Positions 43,253-50,623 of a stretch of 64,000 nucleotides of DNA are shown here, piece by piece; the first letter of the stretch is position 1; every line of letters begins with the position of its first letter. This stretch comes from Actinobaculum suis (GTDB taxonomy: Bacteria; Actinomycetota; Actinomycetes; Actinomycetales; Actinomycetaceae): assembly GCF_900102025.1 (NCBI RefSeq), contig NZ_FNAU01000004.1, positions 62,001 through 126,000 of the forward strand. Direction: 5' to 3'. The translations under genes were made by a program, and so were the position numbers. Under the pieces are notes generated by a model. The model saw only the letters and a list, made by a program, of their open reading frames with translations, did no database searches and was not told where the DNA came from.

Positions 43253-44211
43253 TAGGCGGCCTCACTTTCCGGGGCGGGAGTTTCCTGTTCGATAGCGTCT
43301 TTGAAAAGTTCGGTGAGGTGGGGGCGGCGCGGCCCAAACTCGTGCAGGGTTCCTATCTGGGTAAGTGCTCGCAAAACCGCCTGGTCACTCACATTGGCGG
43401 GGAGGTTGAAAATAACGCGCGTGAGGCCCGGGCGTGCAGGTGCATCTCCGGTGCCTTCCAAAGGGTCAGGTTGGGCGGTAATTCCGAGGGTAGCCAGGGT
43501 GCTTTGTACCGTTTCTGGTGGGGCGGCGACGGCGACGGCGAGGGGCGCCGGCGCATTTCCGCGCAATTCGCTAATCGAGCCGTGTGCGAGCAACCGCCCT
43601 TGGGCCATGATTCCGACCGAATCGCACAGTCTTTCCACCAGGTCTAATTGGTGAGAAGAAAACATAACCGGTGCGCCAGCATCCGCCATGAGCCGCAACA
43701 CTTCACTCATTGCGGTTACGGCTACGGGATCTAACCCGGAAAACGGTTCATCCAAAATCAAAAGTTTCGGTTCATGCACCAGGGCGGCCGCCAATTGCAC
43801 GCGCTGCTGGTTCCCTAAAGAAAGTTTTTGCACCGGATCGTCTAGCCGTTCATAAACACCAAGAGTACGAGCCCATTTTTCGGCATTCTTAGCGGCCTGC
43901 GTGGTAGAAAAACCGTGTAAACGCGCAAAGTAAATGAGCTGTTCCCGAGCCTTCATTTTCGGATATAAACCGCGTTCTTCAGGCATATAGCCGATCTTTT
44001 GGCGGCGGGTAAAAGTAATTTCTTCCCCATCCCAGAGCACTTCACCGCTATCCTTCGATAGCAGGTTTAAAATAATGCGCATGGCCGTGGTTTTGCCGGC
44101 GCCATTAGCTCCTACAAAGCCAAAAATCTCGCCGGGCCGAACGTCAAAACTCAGCTCGTTGAGAACCTGATGTGAGCCGAAGCTTTTATTGATCTTGCGG
44201 AGACTTAGCAC
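43252..44211 (-). CDS. ABC exporter ATPase, NatA-like
   Basis: The ATPase has Walker A GANGAGKTT, LSLGNQQRVQLAAALVHEP (a signature variant) and LLILDEPFSGLDP, with a C-terminal domain characteristic of the NatA/CcmA group. I prefer the GTG at 44209-44211 because AAGGAG lies 5 bases before it and translation then begins MLSLRKINKSFG. An ATG at 44248-44250 would add 13 residues but lacks a ribosome-binding site and sits almost at the inferred transcription start. It is downstream of a TetR gene on the same strand. Confidence 0.87.
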   Translation of the reverse strand: MLSLRKINKSFGSHQVLNELSFDVRPGEIFGFVGANGAGKTTAMRIILNLLSKDSGEVLWDGEEITFTRRQKIGYMPEERGLYPKMKAREQLIYFARLHGFSTTQAAKNAEKWARTLGVYERLDDPVQKLSLGNQQRVQLAAALVHEPKLLILDEPFSGLDPVAVTAMSEVLRLMADAGAPVMFSSHQLDLVERLCDSVGIMAQGRLLAHGSISELRGNAPAPLAVAVAAPPETVQSTLATLGITAQPDPLEGTGDAPARPGLTRVIFNLPANVSDQAVLRALTQIGTLHEFGPRRPHLTELFKDAIEQETPAPESEAA

Positions 44212-44262
44212 CCTTGCTCCTTGCTGTCTGGCGCCCGGTAAGGCCCTCATAGATACCGGCTA

Positions 44263-44268
44263 ATTATA
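44263..44268 (-). promoter_or_regulatory. Candidate -10 element for the NatAB-like operon
   Basis: TATAAT on the minus strand, 13 bp upstream of the ATG at 44250 and about 50 bp upstream of the preferred GTG start. I see no convincing -35 hexamer. Operators of the neighbouring TetR-type regulator may lie here, but I could not find a clear dyad. Confidence 0.4.
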
Positions 44269-44359
44269 ACTGAGATAAGTGCGCCATGCCACTATCTTTC
44301 ATTCGTGTAGGGGTTCGATCGCATCGCTCTCTGGAGTTTTCGGAAACCGGGATTGCTTA

Positions 44360-45055
44360 TCACGGTGCGGGGTGATGGGGTGTGGGGGTGGAGCCGCGCA
44401 GTTTTGGTTCGGTTTCCAGGCCGCGCAATCCGTCCCACACGAAATTGACTACGTGGGCAGCCAGATTTTCCTTATCTGGCACCTTCTCATCTACCCACCA
44501 CTGGCCTACCTGGCCGATTCCGCCGGCGAGCATTTGCCCATAAATCGGCGCGGTACGCGGATCGATCCCGGAAGCTTCCAACATGGGAGCAATGAGTTCC
44601 GACACGATATCGGCAATGTCGGCGAGCACCGTGGAGAAAGAATCTCCCTCCAAAGTGGAAGGGGAGCGTTGCACGAGGAGCCGGAAGCCCGCCTCATTAG
44701 TTTCGATGTATTCGAAAACAGCGACGACGATCGCCTCCAGGGTTTCCCGCGCGCGTGCGTCCTTGTACATCTTCGAAAAAATGAGCTCCGAAAGAGTGGT
44801 AAGTTCCCGATCTACCACCACGTTGTAAATACCCTCTTTCCCGCCAAAATGTTCATAAACGACGGGTTTGGAAACTCCGGCCTGGGCCGCAATTTCTTCG
44901 ATTGAAACGGCGTCGTACCCCTTGCGGGCAAATAGATCGCGCGCCACTTGCGCCAGTTGGACGCGCCGTTCGTTGCGCGTCATGCGGACGCGTTTATAGG
45001 GGCGGTTCGGCGCACTTTTGCCCTGATTATCCGACGTCGATTCAATTCGTGACAT
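44360..45055 (-). CDS. TetR-family transcriptional regulator
   Basis: An N-terminal helix-turn-helix domain (LARDLFARKGYDAVSIEEIAA and AGVSKPVVYEHFGGKEG, about residues 37-82) is followed by a helical ligand-binding domain. It sits just upstream of the NatAB-type exporter on the same strand and in the position of Rv1019 (also TetR-like) in the mycobacterial block near glmU and mfd. It may repress the exporter operon. The ligand is unknown. Confidence 0.88.
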   Translation of the reverse strand: MSRIESTSDNQGKSAPNRPYKRVRMTRNERRVQLAQVARDLFARKGYDAVSIEEIAAQAGVSKPVVYEHFGGKEGIYNVVVDRELTTLSELIFSKMYKDARARETLEAIVVAVFEYIETNEAGFRLLVQRSPSTLEGDSFSTVLADIADIVSELIAPMLEASGIDPRTAPIYGQMLAGGIGQVGQWWVDEKVPDKENLAAHVVNFVWDGLRGLETEPKLRGSTPTPHHPAP

Positions 45056-45132
45056 AGCTCTATTATGCCTAACGGGGGATTATTCGCTAGACTATGGCGG
45101 TGCGCTTCGGAACGGAAACGTAACGGAAGCGA

Positions 45133-45203
45133 TCCGCCCTGGTGTAACGGCAGCACAGCGGTCTTTGGAACCGTATGTCTAGGTTCGAATCCTAGGGGCG
45201 GAA
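45133..45203 (+). tRNA. tRNA-Gln (anticodon TTG)
   Basis: A cloverleaf can be drawn: acceptor TCCGCCC (45133-45139) with GGGCGGA (45196-45202), D-arm GTGTAACGGCAGCAC, anticodon stem GCGGT/ACCGT around loop CTTTGGA (anticodon TTG), T-arm CTAGG-TTCGAAT-CCTAG, and discriminator A. The 3' CCA is not encoded. It lies between the TetR gene and glmU. Confidence 0.95.
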
Positions 45204-45341
45204 CAAAATTTGGGTTTTGCGGAAAATCAACCCTGTCATCAATCTTGCCATCAAATCTGCACTGCCATCCGCGCCCGCGGCAGATAACATGGTGCCGGAA
45301 GAAGCGAATGCTACTAGTAGATCTCGAAAGGGAAATGAGCG

Positions 45342-46262
45342 ATGGCAGCTCCCGCAGCAGTTATTATCCTGGCCGCCGGCCAAGGCACCCGCATGAAATC
45401 AGCGCTACCGAAAGTGCTCCACGAAATGTGTGGGCGCACCTTGCTCGGGCACGCGATCGTGGCGGCGCGCGGCCTGGAACCGCAAAACGTGGTGGTAGTG
45501 GTACGCCATGAACGTGCCCAGGTAGCTAGCCATGCGCTCGCGGTTGACCCGGAGGTCATTATTGCCGACCAAGACGAAGTGAAAGGTACCGGGCGCGCGG
45601 TATGGTGCGGTTTAGCCGGGCTGCCGGAAAACATTTCGGGGCCGGTACTCGTAATGGCCGGAGATACCCCGCTACTCACTTCCGATATTTTGGCGGAGCT
45701 GTTCGCGCGCCACGGGGAAAACGCGGTTACCGTCCTCACCGCGCAAGTACCGGAAGCTACCGGATATGGGCGGATTGTGCGGGATGCGCAGGGCAAAATA
45801 TCCGGAATCGTGGAAGAAGTAGATGCAACGCCGCAGCAGCGCACTATCCGCGAGATCAATACCTCTACTTATGTTTTCGACGCCGCTTTCCTGCGCCGCA
45901 GTCTCGCCCGCCTCGGCACCGACAACGCCCAGGGGGAGATGTACCTCACGGATGTGGTGGCGCAGGCTTACCGGGAAGGCGCGGGCATTGGTTCGTATAT
46001 GGCGCCCGATTATCGCACCGTAGAAGGGGCGAACGACCTGGTGCAATTAGCGGCTCTGCGGGCAGATATGCGGCGGCGCATCTTGGAAAAGTGGATGCGG
46101 GCCGGGGTGAGCATTATTGACCCGGCAACCACCTGGATTGATGTGCAAGCAGAGCTGGAACCTGATGCGGTGGTGGAGCCCTTCACGATTTTGCGCGGAA
46201 ATGTACATATCGAGCGGGGGCAACGCGTAGGGCCGGGCGAATACGGGACGCGCGCCAACTAA
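45342..46262 (+). CDS. glmU: GlmU uridylyltransferase domain, lacking the C-terminal acetyltransferase domain
   Basis: The N-terminal pyrophosphorylase half is intact: LAAGQGTRMKSALPKVLHEM (sugar-nucleotide loop), GTGRAVWCG, MAGDTPLL, NTSTYVFD and NAQGEMYLTDVV. It would make UDP-GlcNAc from UTP and GlcNAc-1-phosphate for peptidoglycan. The left-handed beta-helix domain has only its first coils (DPATTWIDVQAELEPDAVVEPFTILRG is split by my reading into about three hexapeptides) before a stop at residue 307; usual GlmU proteins are about 450-490 residues. No continuation appears in other frames downstream. The acetyltransferase step would need another enzyme. ATG 45342 has AAAGGGA. Confidence 0.85.
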   Translation: MAAPAAVIILAAGQGTRMKSALPKVLHEMCGRTLLGHAIVAARGLEPQNVVVVVRHERAQVASHALAVDPEVIIADQDEVKGTGRAVWCGLAGLPENISGPVLVMAGDTPLLTSDILAELFARHGENAVTVLTAQVPEATGYGRIVRDAQGKISGIVEEVDATPQQRTIREINTSTYVFDAAFLRRSLARLGTDNAQGEMYLTDVVAQAYREGAGIGSYMAPDYRTVEGANDLVQLAALRADMRRRILEKWMRAGVSIIDPATTWIDVQAELEPDAVVEPFTILRGNVHIERGQRVGPGEYGTRAN

Positions 46263-46627
46263 CTGCTAACTGCGGATGCGGTGCGCATTGTGGTGGGGCG
46301 GCCAGGCGGATGAATAGTGGCGATGGGCCACGCGGATGAGTAGTAGGCGATGGCACGCGGATGAGCAGGATGAGAAGTAGGCACGCTCCGATTGGCCTGG
46401 TATGCGCGGGGCCTGAGCCTAGGTATTATGTTTCGGGTAAGTCCAGGTACGCTCCGGTAAGCTTTAGCGGCGCCCATATAGGTTCGCGGCAAAACTGCTT
46501 ATTGTAGGGCAAGGTGGGCGCCGCCTGGGTGAAAGTCTTGAAAACTCATAGCTTGAGATTTTCATAGCTTGAAATGCATAAAGCGGGTACCGTTAGAGGG
46601 CGCTGGTTTTCGCGTGCCGCGTGAAGA
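46263..46627. other. Gene-free spacer between glmU and prs with short repeats
   Basis: The first bases repeat the glmU end (AACTAACTGCTAACTGC). GGCGATGGCACGCGGATGAG-like units follow (about 46308-46380), then unique sequence with TTGAAAACTCATAGCTTGAGATTTTCATAGCTTGAAATGC near 46538-46575, containing a direct repeat of CATAGCTTGA. No coding frame or remnant of the GlmU beta-helix domain is visible. Confidence 0.6.
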
Positions 46628-46666
46628 GTTAACCCTACGTTTCGGCTGGTGAGGCCCGGGGTTAAC
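46628..46666. promoter_or_regulatory. Inverted repeat just upstream of prs
   Basis: GTTAACCC (46628-46635) and GGGTTAAC (46659-46666) form a perfect 8-bp dyad with a 23-nt centre, ending about 40 bp before the preferred prs start. It could be an operator or an RNA hairpin in the leader. Confidence 0.45.
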
Positions 46667-46707
46667 GCAGCTGACATAAAAGTATGCGGGGAAAGGTAAA
46701 CGGATTC

Positions 46708-47691
46708 ATGGCCACTGGGATACGGATATCGAACGACAAAAGGCTCGTTTTAGTTTCGGGCAGAGCGTTTCCGGAACTAGCGGAGGAGGTAGCTAAAGGT
46801 TTAGGGATCAGTCTCCTTCCCACTATCGCGTACGATTTTGCGAACTCGGAAATTTACGTGCGATATGAAGAATCGCTACGCGGCTCTGATGTATTTATTT
46901 TGCAGTCCTTCACCGACCCGATTAACAAGTGGTTGATGGAGGCTCTTCTTTTAGTGGACGCGGCGAAGCGCGCCTCGGCCAAACGTATTACCGCGGTCAT
47001 GCCTTACTATCCGTATGCCCGGCAAGATAAGAAACATAAGGGGCGCGAACCGATTTCGGCGCGCCTCGTGGCCGATATGTTCAAGACGGCCGGTGCGGAT
47101 CGGATTATGAGCGTGGATCTGCACGCCGCCCAGTCGCAAGGCTTCTTTGATGGTCCGGTAGACCACCTGTGGGCAATGCCGACCTTGGTAAAGTACGTGC
47201 GCACGCGGATTGATCCAGAAAACTCGGTTATGGTTTCCCCGGACGCGGGCCGCATCAAGGTGGCAGAACAGTGGGCTGCCCGCCTGGGTGGAGTGCCGCT
47301 GGCCTTCGTGCACAAAACCCGGGATATTAGCCGGGCTAATGTGGCGGTGGCTAACCGCGTGGTGGGTGATGTGGCGGGGAAGACGGCGATCATCGTGGAC
47401 GATATGATCGACACCGCGGGTACCTTGGTCGGCGCAATTAATGTGGTCAAAGAAGCCGGGGCAAAAGAAGTTATTGTGGCTGCTACGCACGGTCTGCTTT
47501 CCGGCCCGGCAGTGGAAAGGCTGCAAGCAGCCGGATGCCGTGAAATCATCATTACCAACACGCTTCCGGTTCCGGAAGAAAAACGTTTCGAGGGTTTGAC
47601 AGTACTTTCAATCGCACCGGTACTAGCCCGGGCGATCGACGAAGTATTCGAGGATGGTTCGGTAACCTCGCTATTCGACGGTGCTTATTAG
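46708..47691 (+). CDS. prs: Ribose-phosphate pyrophosphokinase (PRPP synthetase)
   Basis: This enzyme makes PRPP from ribose-5-phosphate and ATP for nucleotide, His and Trp synthesis. Signatures include VLVSGRAFPELAEEVA, FANSEIYVRYEES, PYYPYARQDKKHKGREPISA (ATP and regulatory loop), DLHAAQSQGFF and the PRPP loop AIIVDDMIDTAGTLV. ATG 46708 gives the usual N-terminus (MATGIRISNDKRLVLVSG); ATG 46684 would add eight residues. It lies next to glmU, as in many Gram-positive genomes. Confidence 0.93.
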   Translation: MATGIRISNDKRLVLVSGRAFPELAEEVAKGLGISLLPTIAYDFANSEIYVRYEESLRGSDVFILQSFTDPINKWLMEALLLVDAAKRASAKRITAVMPYYPYARQDKKHKGREPISARLVADMFKTAGADRIMSVDLHAAQSQGFFDGPVDHLWAMPTLVKYVRTRIDPENSVMVSPDAGRIKVAEQWAARLGGVPLAFVHKTRDISRANVAVANRVVGDVAGKTAIIVDDMIDTAGTLVGAINVVKEAGAKEVIVAATHGLLSGPAVERLQAAGCREIIITNTLPVPEEKRFEGLTVLSIAPVLARAIDEVFEDGSVTSLFDGAY

Positions 47692-47773
47692 TAGGTGCTT
47701 ATTAATAGGTGCTTATTAATAGGTGCTTAATAAGGCGCTTATTAAGCAGCGCCTATTAGGCGGCGCTTATTAA
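47689..47773 (+). repeat. Seven stop codons in a 14-bp repeat array after prs
   Basis: The final GGTGCTTATTAG of prs is copied as GGTGCTTATTAATA-type units. Stops begin at 47689 (TAG, gene stop), 47703, 47717, 47731, 47743 (TAA), 47757 (TAG) and 47771 (TAA), spaced 14, 14, 14, 12, 14 and 14 bp. Since 14 leaves remainder 2 on division by 3, all frames are closed. CTTAATAAG-GCG-CTTATTAAG (47726-47746) can also form a hairpin. Confidence 0.9.
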
Positions 47774-47852
47774 ACTGTGCCCGCTGGCAGAGCGGGCCAA
47801 GGTAACACGTGCGGTAGGCGCGGCACGGCAGGCTCTTAGATATGATGAGGCA

Positions 47853-48587
47853 GTGCTACTCGTAAGCGTTTTCGGTATTGGACTTATTGGTGCAATCATT
47901 GGTTATCTTTCGGGCGCAGCCTCGGTATTTACCTACCCGGCCCTGCTTATGCTCGGATTTCCGCCGGTGATCGCTAACACTACAAATGTTATTTCAAACA
48001 TTGGTGGCAGTACCGGAACCACAATTGCGGCTTTTCGGCAAATCCGGCAAGTACGTAGCTACCCGCGGTGGCCCCAATACCTGATTGGGGCAGCGGGAGG
48101 CGCGCTCGGAGGCTACCTGCTACTGGTTGCAGACCCGGGCGTTTTTGAAGCTGTTGTACCTTGGCTCGTCCTTTTCTCCGTACTGTCAGTTGTCATCGCC
48201 CCGATCTTGCACCGCCTCGGCCGCCGGGTAAATATTGGCACCGGCGCCTTTATGGTGCTCGTCTTTATTGTTGGTATCTACTCGGGATATTTTGGCGCCG
48301 CCTCCGCCATCTTGTACATGGCGATGGCCCGGCTCCTTACCAATATGACCACGCGGGAAGCCCTCGTTATGAAAGCACCCGTTACCCTCGGCGCCAACCT
48401 GGTTGCTGGGATCTACTACGCCGCGATGGGTGCGGTGGACTACCCGGCCGCCCTAAGCATGATGGCCGGCGGTATCGTGGGCGGATGGATAGGCCCGAAA
48501 CTCGGCCGGTTCTTCTCCGACCGCGTGATCAATATCCTCATCCTCATTTTCGGCCTAGCCCTCTTCTTCTGGCTACTTTTGCGCTAG
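47853..48587 (+). CDS. TauE/SafE-family membrane permease (sulfite exporter type)
   Basis: A 244-residue protein with about eight hydrophobic helices in two related halves: GAIIGYLSGAASVFTYPALL-like in the first half and GIYSGYFGAASAILYMA in the second, the usual duplicated signature of the family. Members move sulfite, sulfonates or organosulfur anions across the membrane. The start is GTG 47853. Its 3' end carries the clearest stop-repeat array of the window. Confidence 0.88.
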   Translation: MLLVSVFGIGLIGAIIGYLSGAASVFTYPALLMLGFPPVIANTTNVISNIGGSTGTTIAAFRQIRQVRSYPRWPQYLIGAAGGALGGYLLLVADPGVFEAVVPWLVLFSVLSVVIAPILHRLGRRVNIGTGAFMVLVFIVGIYSGYFGAASAILYMAMARLLTNMTTREALVMKAPVTLGANLVAGIYYAAMGAVDYPAALSMMAGGIVGGWIGPKLGRFFSDRVINILILIFGLALFFWLLLR

Positions 48588-48709
48588 GCCGCTCTTACGC
48601 TGAGCCGCTCTTACGCTAAGCTGCTCTTGCGCTAAGCCGCTCTTGCACTAAGCCGTTCTTGCACTGAGCCGCTTTTGTGCTGAGCCACCTTTGTACTAAG
48701 CCGCTTTTG
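48582..48709 (+). repeat. Eight 16-bp tandem units, each with a stop codon, after the TauE-type gene
   Basis: Units run 48582-48597 to 48694-48709 with consensus CGCTRAGCCGCTCTTG. The fourth base of every unit starts a stop: TAG 48585 (the gene stop), TGA 48601, TAA 48617, 48633 and 48649, TGA 48665 and 48681, TAA 48697. Other positions vary freely, yet all eight triplets are stops. As 16 leaves remainder 1 on division by 3, successive units shift the stop frame. Confidence 0.92.
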
Positions 48710-48808
48710 CGCAGAATTCTGTGCCGCATTCCGTGCGTTTTCTGGTTATGGGTTTTGCCGGGGCATTTCCCGCGAGCCTCGGCCCTGGCGTGGCAGGGCG
48801 AAGCCGTC

Positions 48809-48814
48809 TATAAT
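48809..48814 (+). promoter_or_regulatory. Candidate -10 element for rplY
   Basis: A perfect TATAAT lies about 190 bp upstream of rplY, after the TauE stop array. No good -35 hexamer is visible at 17 bp. It implies a long untranslated leader. Confidence 0.45.
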
Positions 48815-48933
48815 AGCGGGGTTGCTTCGGCGAGGGAGCGGGAAATCCCGATACTCCGTTATCGACGTAGCAGGCACATTCCTTCGGGCTGGCCTGCGTA
48901 TGTAAAACGAGGTCAACACGGTAAAAGTATTTC

Positions 48934-48982
48934 GGTGCCAGCGGGCGGCAAACGCTTTATCGCAGCTTTTTGCCCGGGCACC
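48934..48982 (+). promoter_or_regulatory. Long leader stem-loop immediately upstream of rplY
   Basis: GGTGCC (48934-48939) pairs with GGCACC (48977-48982) and, inside, CGGGC..CAAA pairs imperfectly with TTTTGCCCG. The structure ends just before the ribosome-binding site (AAAGAAGGA). It could be a ribosomal-protein leader controlling rplY expression. A smaller dyad, GCAGGC (48870-48875) with GCCTGC (48892-48897), lies further upstream. Confidence 0.4.
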
Positions 48983-49005
48983 TGAAACCGAAAGAAGGAA
49001 TATTT

Positions 49006-49659
49006 ATGGCAATGGAACAGAAGAGCCTCACGGCTCAAGAACGCCAGGAATTTGGTAAGGGCGCTTCCCGCCGGTTGCGCCGCGATGGCCAAACCCCCGC
49101 GGTACTTTACGGACACGGTGCCGCTCCGGCCCACCTGACCGTTGATGCACACGATCTCTTCCTCATTGTTAAGGACAACCCGAACGCCCTGCTGAGCGTA
49201 ACGGTAGAAGGATCCGAATCCGGCAATCTCCTGGCACTGGTCAAGGACATTCAGCGCAACCCGGTTACCCGCCGCATTATTCACGTTGACCTGCAGCGCG
49301 TGACGCGCGACGAAAAGGTGGAAGTGGAAGTTCCGGTGGAAGTTGTGGGCGAATCGGCTCCGGGCACGATCCACACCATCGAATTCCTCAACGTGCAGGT
49401 TTCAGCTCCGGCTATCGACATTCCGGATTCCGTGATTGCCAACGTGGAAGGCATGGAAGACGGCTCGCAGATCACCGCTGCCGACCTGCAGCACGCAGAC
49501 GACGTCGAAGTACTGCTCGATCCGGAAGAAGTTGTGGTTTCCGTTATGCGTCCGGAAGTTGATCTGGCGCTTGAAGAAGCCGACGCCGCCGTGGCCGAAG
49601 CCCAGGCGGAAGAAGCTCGTGAAGAATCCGAAGAACACGGAGCAACGAACGGCGAGTAA
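49006..49659 (+). CDS. rplY: 50S ribosomal protein L25/general stress protein Ctc
   Basis: The long CTC form of L25, which binds 5S rRNA: an N-terminal L25 domain (ERQEFGKGASRRLRRDGQTPAVLYG, about 12-36 in two parts) and a C-terminal TL5/CTC beta domain (VEVEVPVEVVGESAPG), ending in an acidic Glu/Ala tail. ATG 49006 has AAGAAGGA. It precedes pth, as in most actinobacteria. Confidence 0.93.
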   Translation: MAMEQKSLTAQERQEFGKGASRRLRRDGQTPAVLYGHGAAPAHLTVDAHDLFLIVKDNPNALLSVTVEGSESGNLLALVKDIQRNPVTRRIIHVDLQRVTRDEKVEVEVPVEVVGESAPGTIHTIEFLNVQVSAPAIDIPDSVIANVEGMEDGSQITAADLQHADDVEVLLDPEEVVVSVMRPEVDLALEEADAAVAEAQAEEAREESEEHGATNGE

Positions 49660-49715
49660 ACACTTCGCCACCTGCCCAAGCTTTGCTTCGGCAGGCATAA
49701 GGTTATTGTTCGCAG

Positions 49716-49760
49716 GCCCGCAGAGTTCCCGAATCCGCGTGATCTTGGGGCTCTGCGGGC
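49716..49760. terminator. Inverted repeat between rplY and pth
   Basis: GCCCGCAGAG (49716-49725) and CTCTGCGGGC (49751-49760) are perfectly complementary with a 25-nt loop. There is no T-run, so it may be an attenuator, a processing site or a weak terminator within the rplY-pth unit. Confidence 0.45.
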
Positions 49761-49786
49761 TTGCCCGCACTGGAAGGTAGGCCAGT

Positions 49787-50371
49787 ATGTACGTCGTCGT
49801 TGGGCTCGGAAACCCTGGGCCACGGTACGTAGGCACCCGCCACAATATTGGGCACGACGTCGTGGAATGCTTGGCGCAACGCGCTAGCGGCACGCTTAGC
49901 GCGCACCGGCAGACGCGTACCCACCAACTTTCCGTACGTGCCGGGTATGGGCCGGAAGCGCAGCGGGTTATTCTCGCTACTTTAGACACGTATATGAATA
50001 CTTCGGGCGGGCCCACGGCCGCGCTTTTGCGCTACTATGACTGCTCGCCGGAAAACCTCATCGTTATCCACGATGAACTTGATTTACCGCACGGTACCCT
50101 CAAACTGAAGCGCGGCGGGGGCGAAGGCGGGCATAACGGCCTGAAGTCGATTTCTCAAGCTCTGGGCACCAAAAACTATATTCGGTTGCGGTTCGGAATC
50201 GGCCGGCCGCCGGGCCGGCAAGACCCTGCCGATTATGTACTCGGCCGCTTTTCGGGCGCGGAGAAAAAGGACCTGGGCACGCTTATTGAGGAAGCGGCGG
50301 ATGCCGCGGAGGAAGTGGTGCGAAACGGCCTGGAAACGGCCACACTCCACTTGCATACTAAACACCGGTAG
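49787..50371 (+). CDS. pth: Peptidyl-tRNA hydrolase
   Basis: A 194-residue enzyme that recycles peptidyl-tRNA. It has GLGNPGPRYVGTRHNIGHDVV with the catalytic His and Asn, TYMNTSGG, IVIHDELDLPHGTLKLK (catalytic Asp) and GGGEGGHNGLKSI. The length and motif order are normal. It lies downstream of rplY and upstream of mfd. Confidence 0.94.
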   Translation: MYVVVGLGNPGPRYVGTRHNIGHDVVECLAQRASGTLSAHRQTRTHQLSVRAGYGPEAQRVILATLDTYMNTSGGPTAALLRYYDCSPENLIVIHDELDLPHGTLKLKRGGGEGGHNGLKSISQALGTKNYIRLRFGIGRPPGRQDPADYVLGRFSGAEKKDLGTLIEEAADAAEEVVRNGLETATLHLHTKHR

Positions 50372-50623
50372 CACTAACCCGCCGCCGCTAGGCACCGGCG
50401 TTAGCAAGACGCCGATAGCACCCGGAACTCGCAAACCCGGTAACCCTTTAGAAACTCAGTAATCACTGAGGAACCTGGTAAACCTCAGAAAATCTGCAAG
50501 CCCCAAAGAACCTGGCAAGGCTCAAGAAACTTAGTAATTCCTAAGGAACCTGGCAAGGCTCAAGAAACTCGGTAAGCACTAGCAAGAAAAACTTAGCAAG
50601 CACCTGCTCAGCGAAGGAGAAAA
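50372..50623 (+). repeat. Repeat-rich spacer between pth and mfd with many stop codons
   Basis: Directly after the pth stop, CACCGGTAGCACTAAC-like units repeat with stops at 50375, 50389, 50402 and 50416. From about 50440 to 50590 a longer degenerate unit follows (CTCAAGAAACTTAGTAA, CTAAGGAACCTGGCAAGG), again rich in TAA, TAG and TGA. No coding frame survives. The mfd ribosome-binding site (GAAGGAG) lies at its end. Confidence 0.65.
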
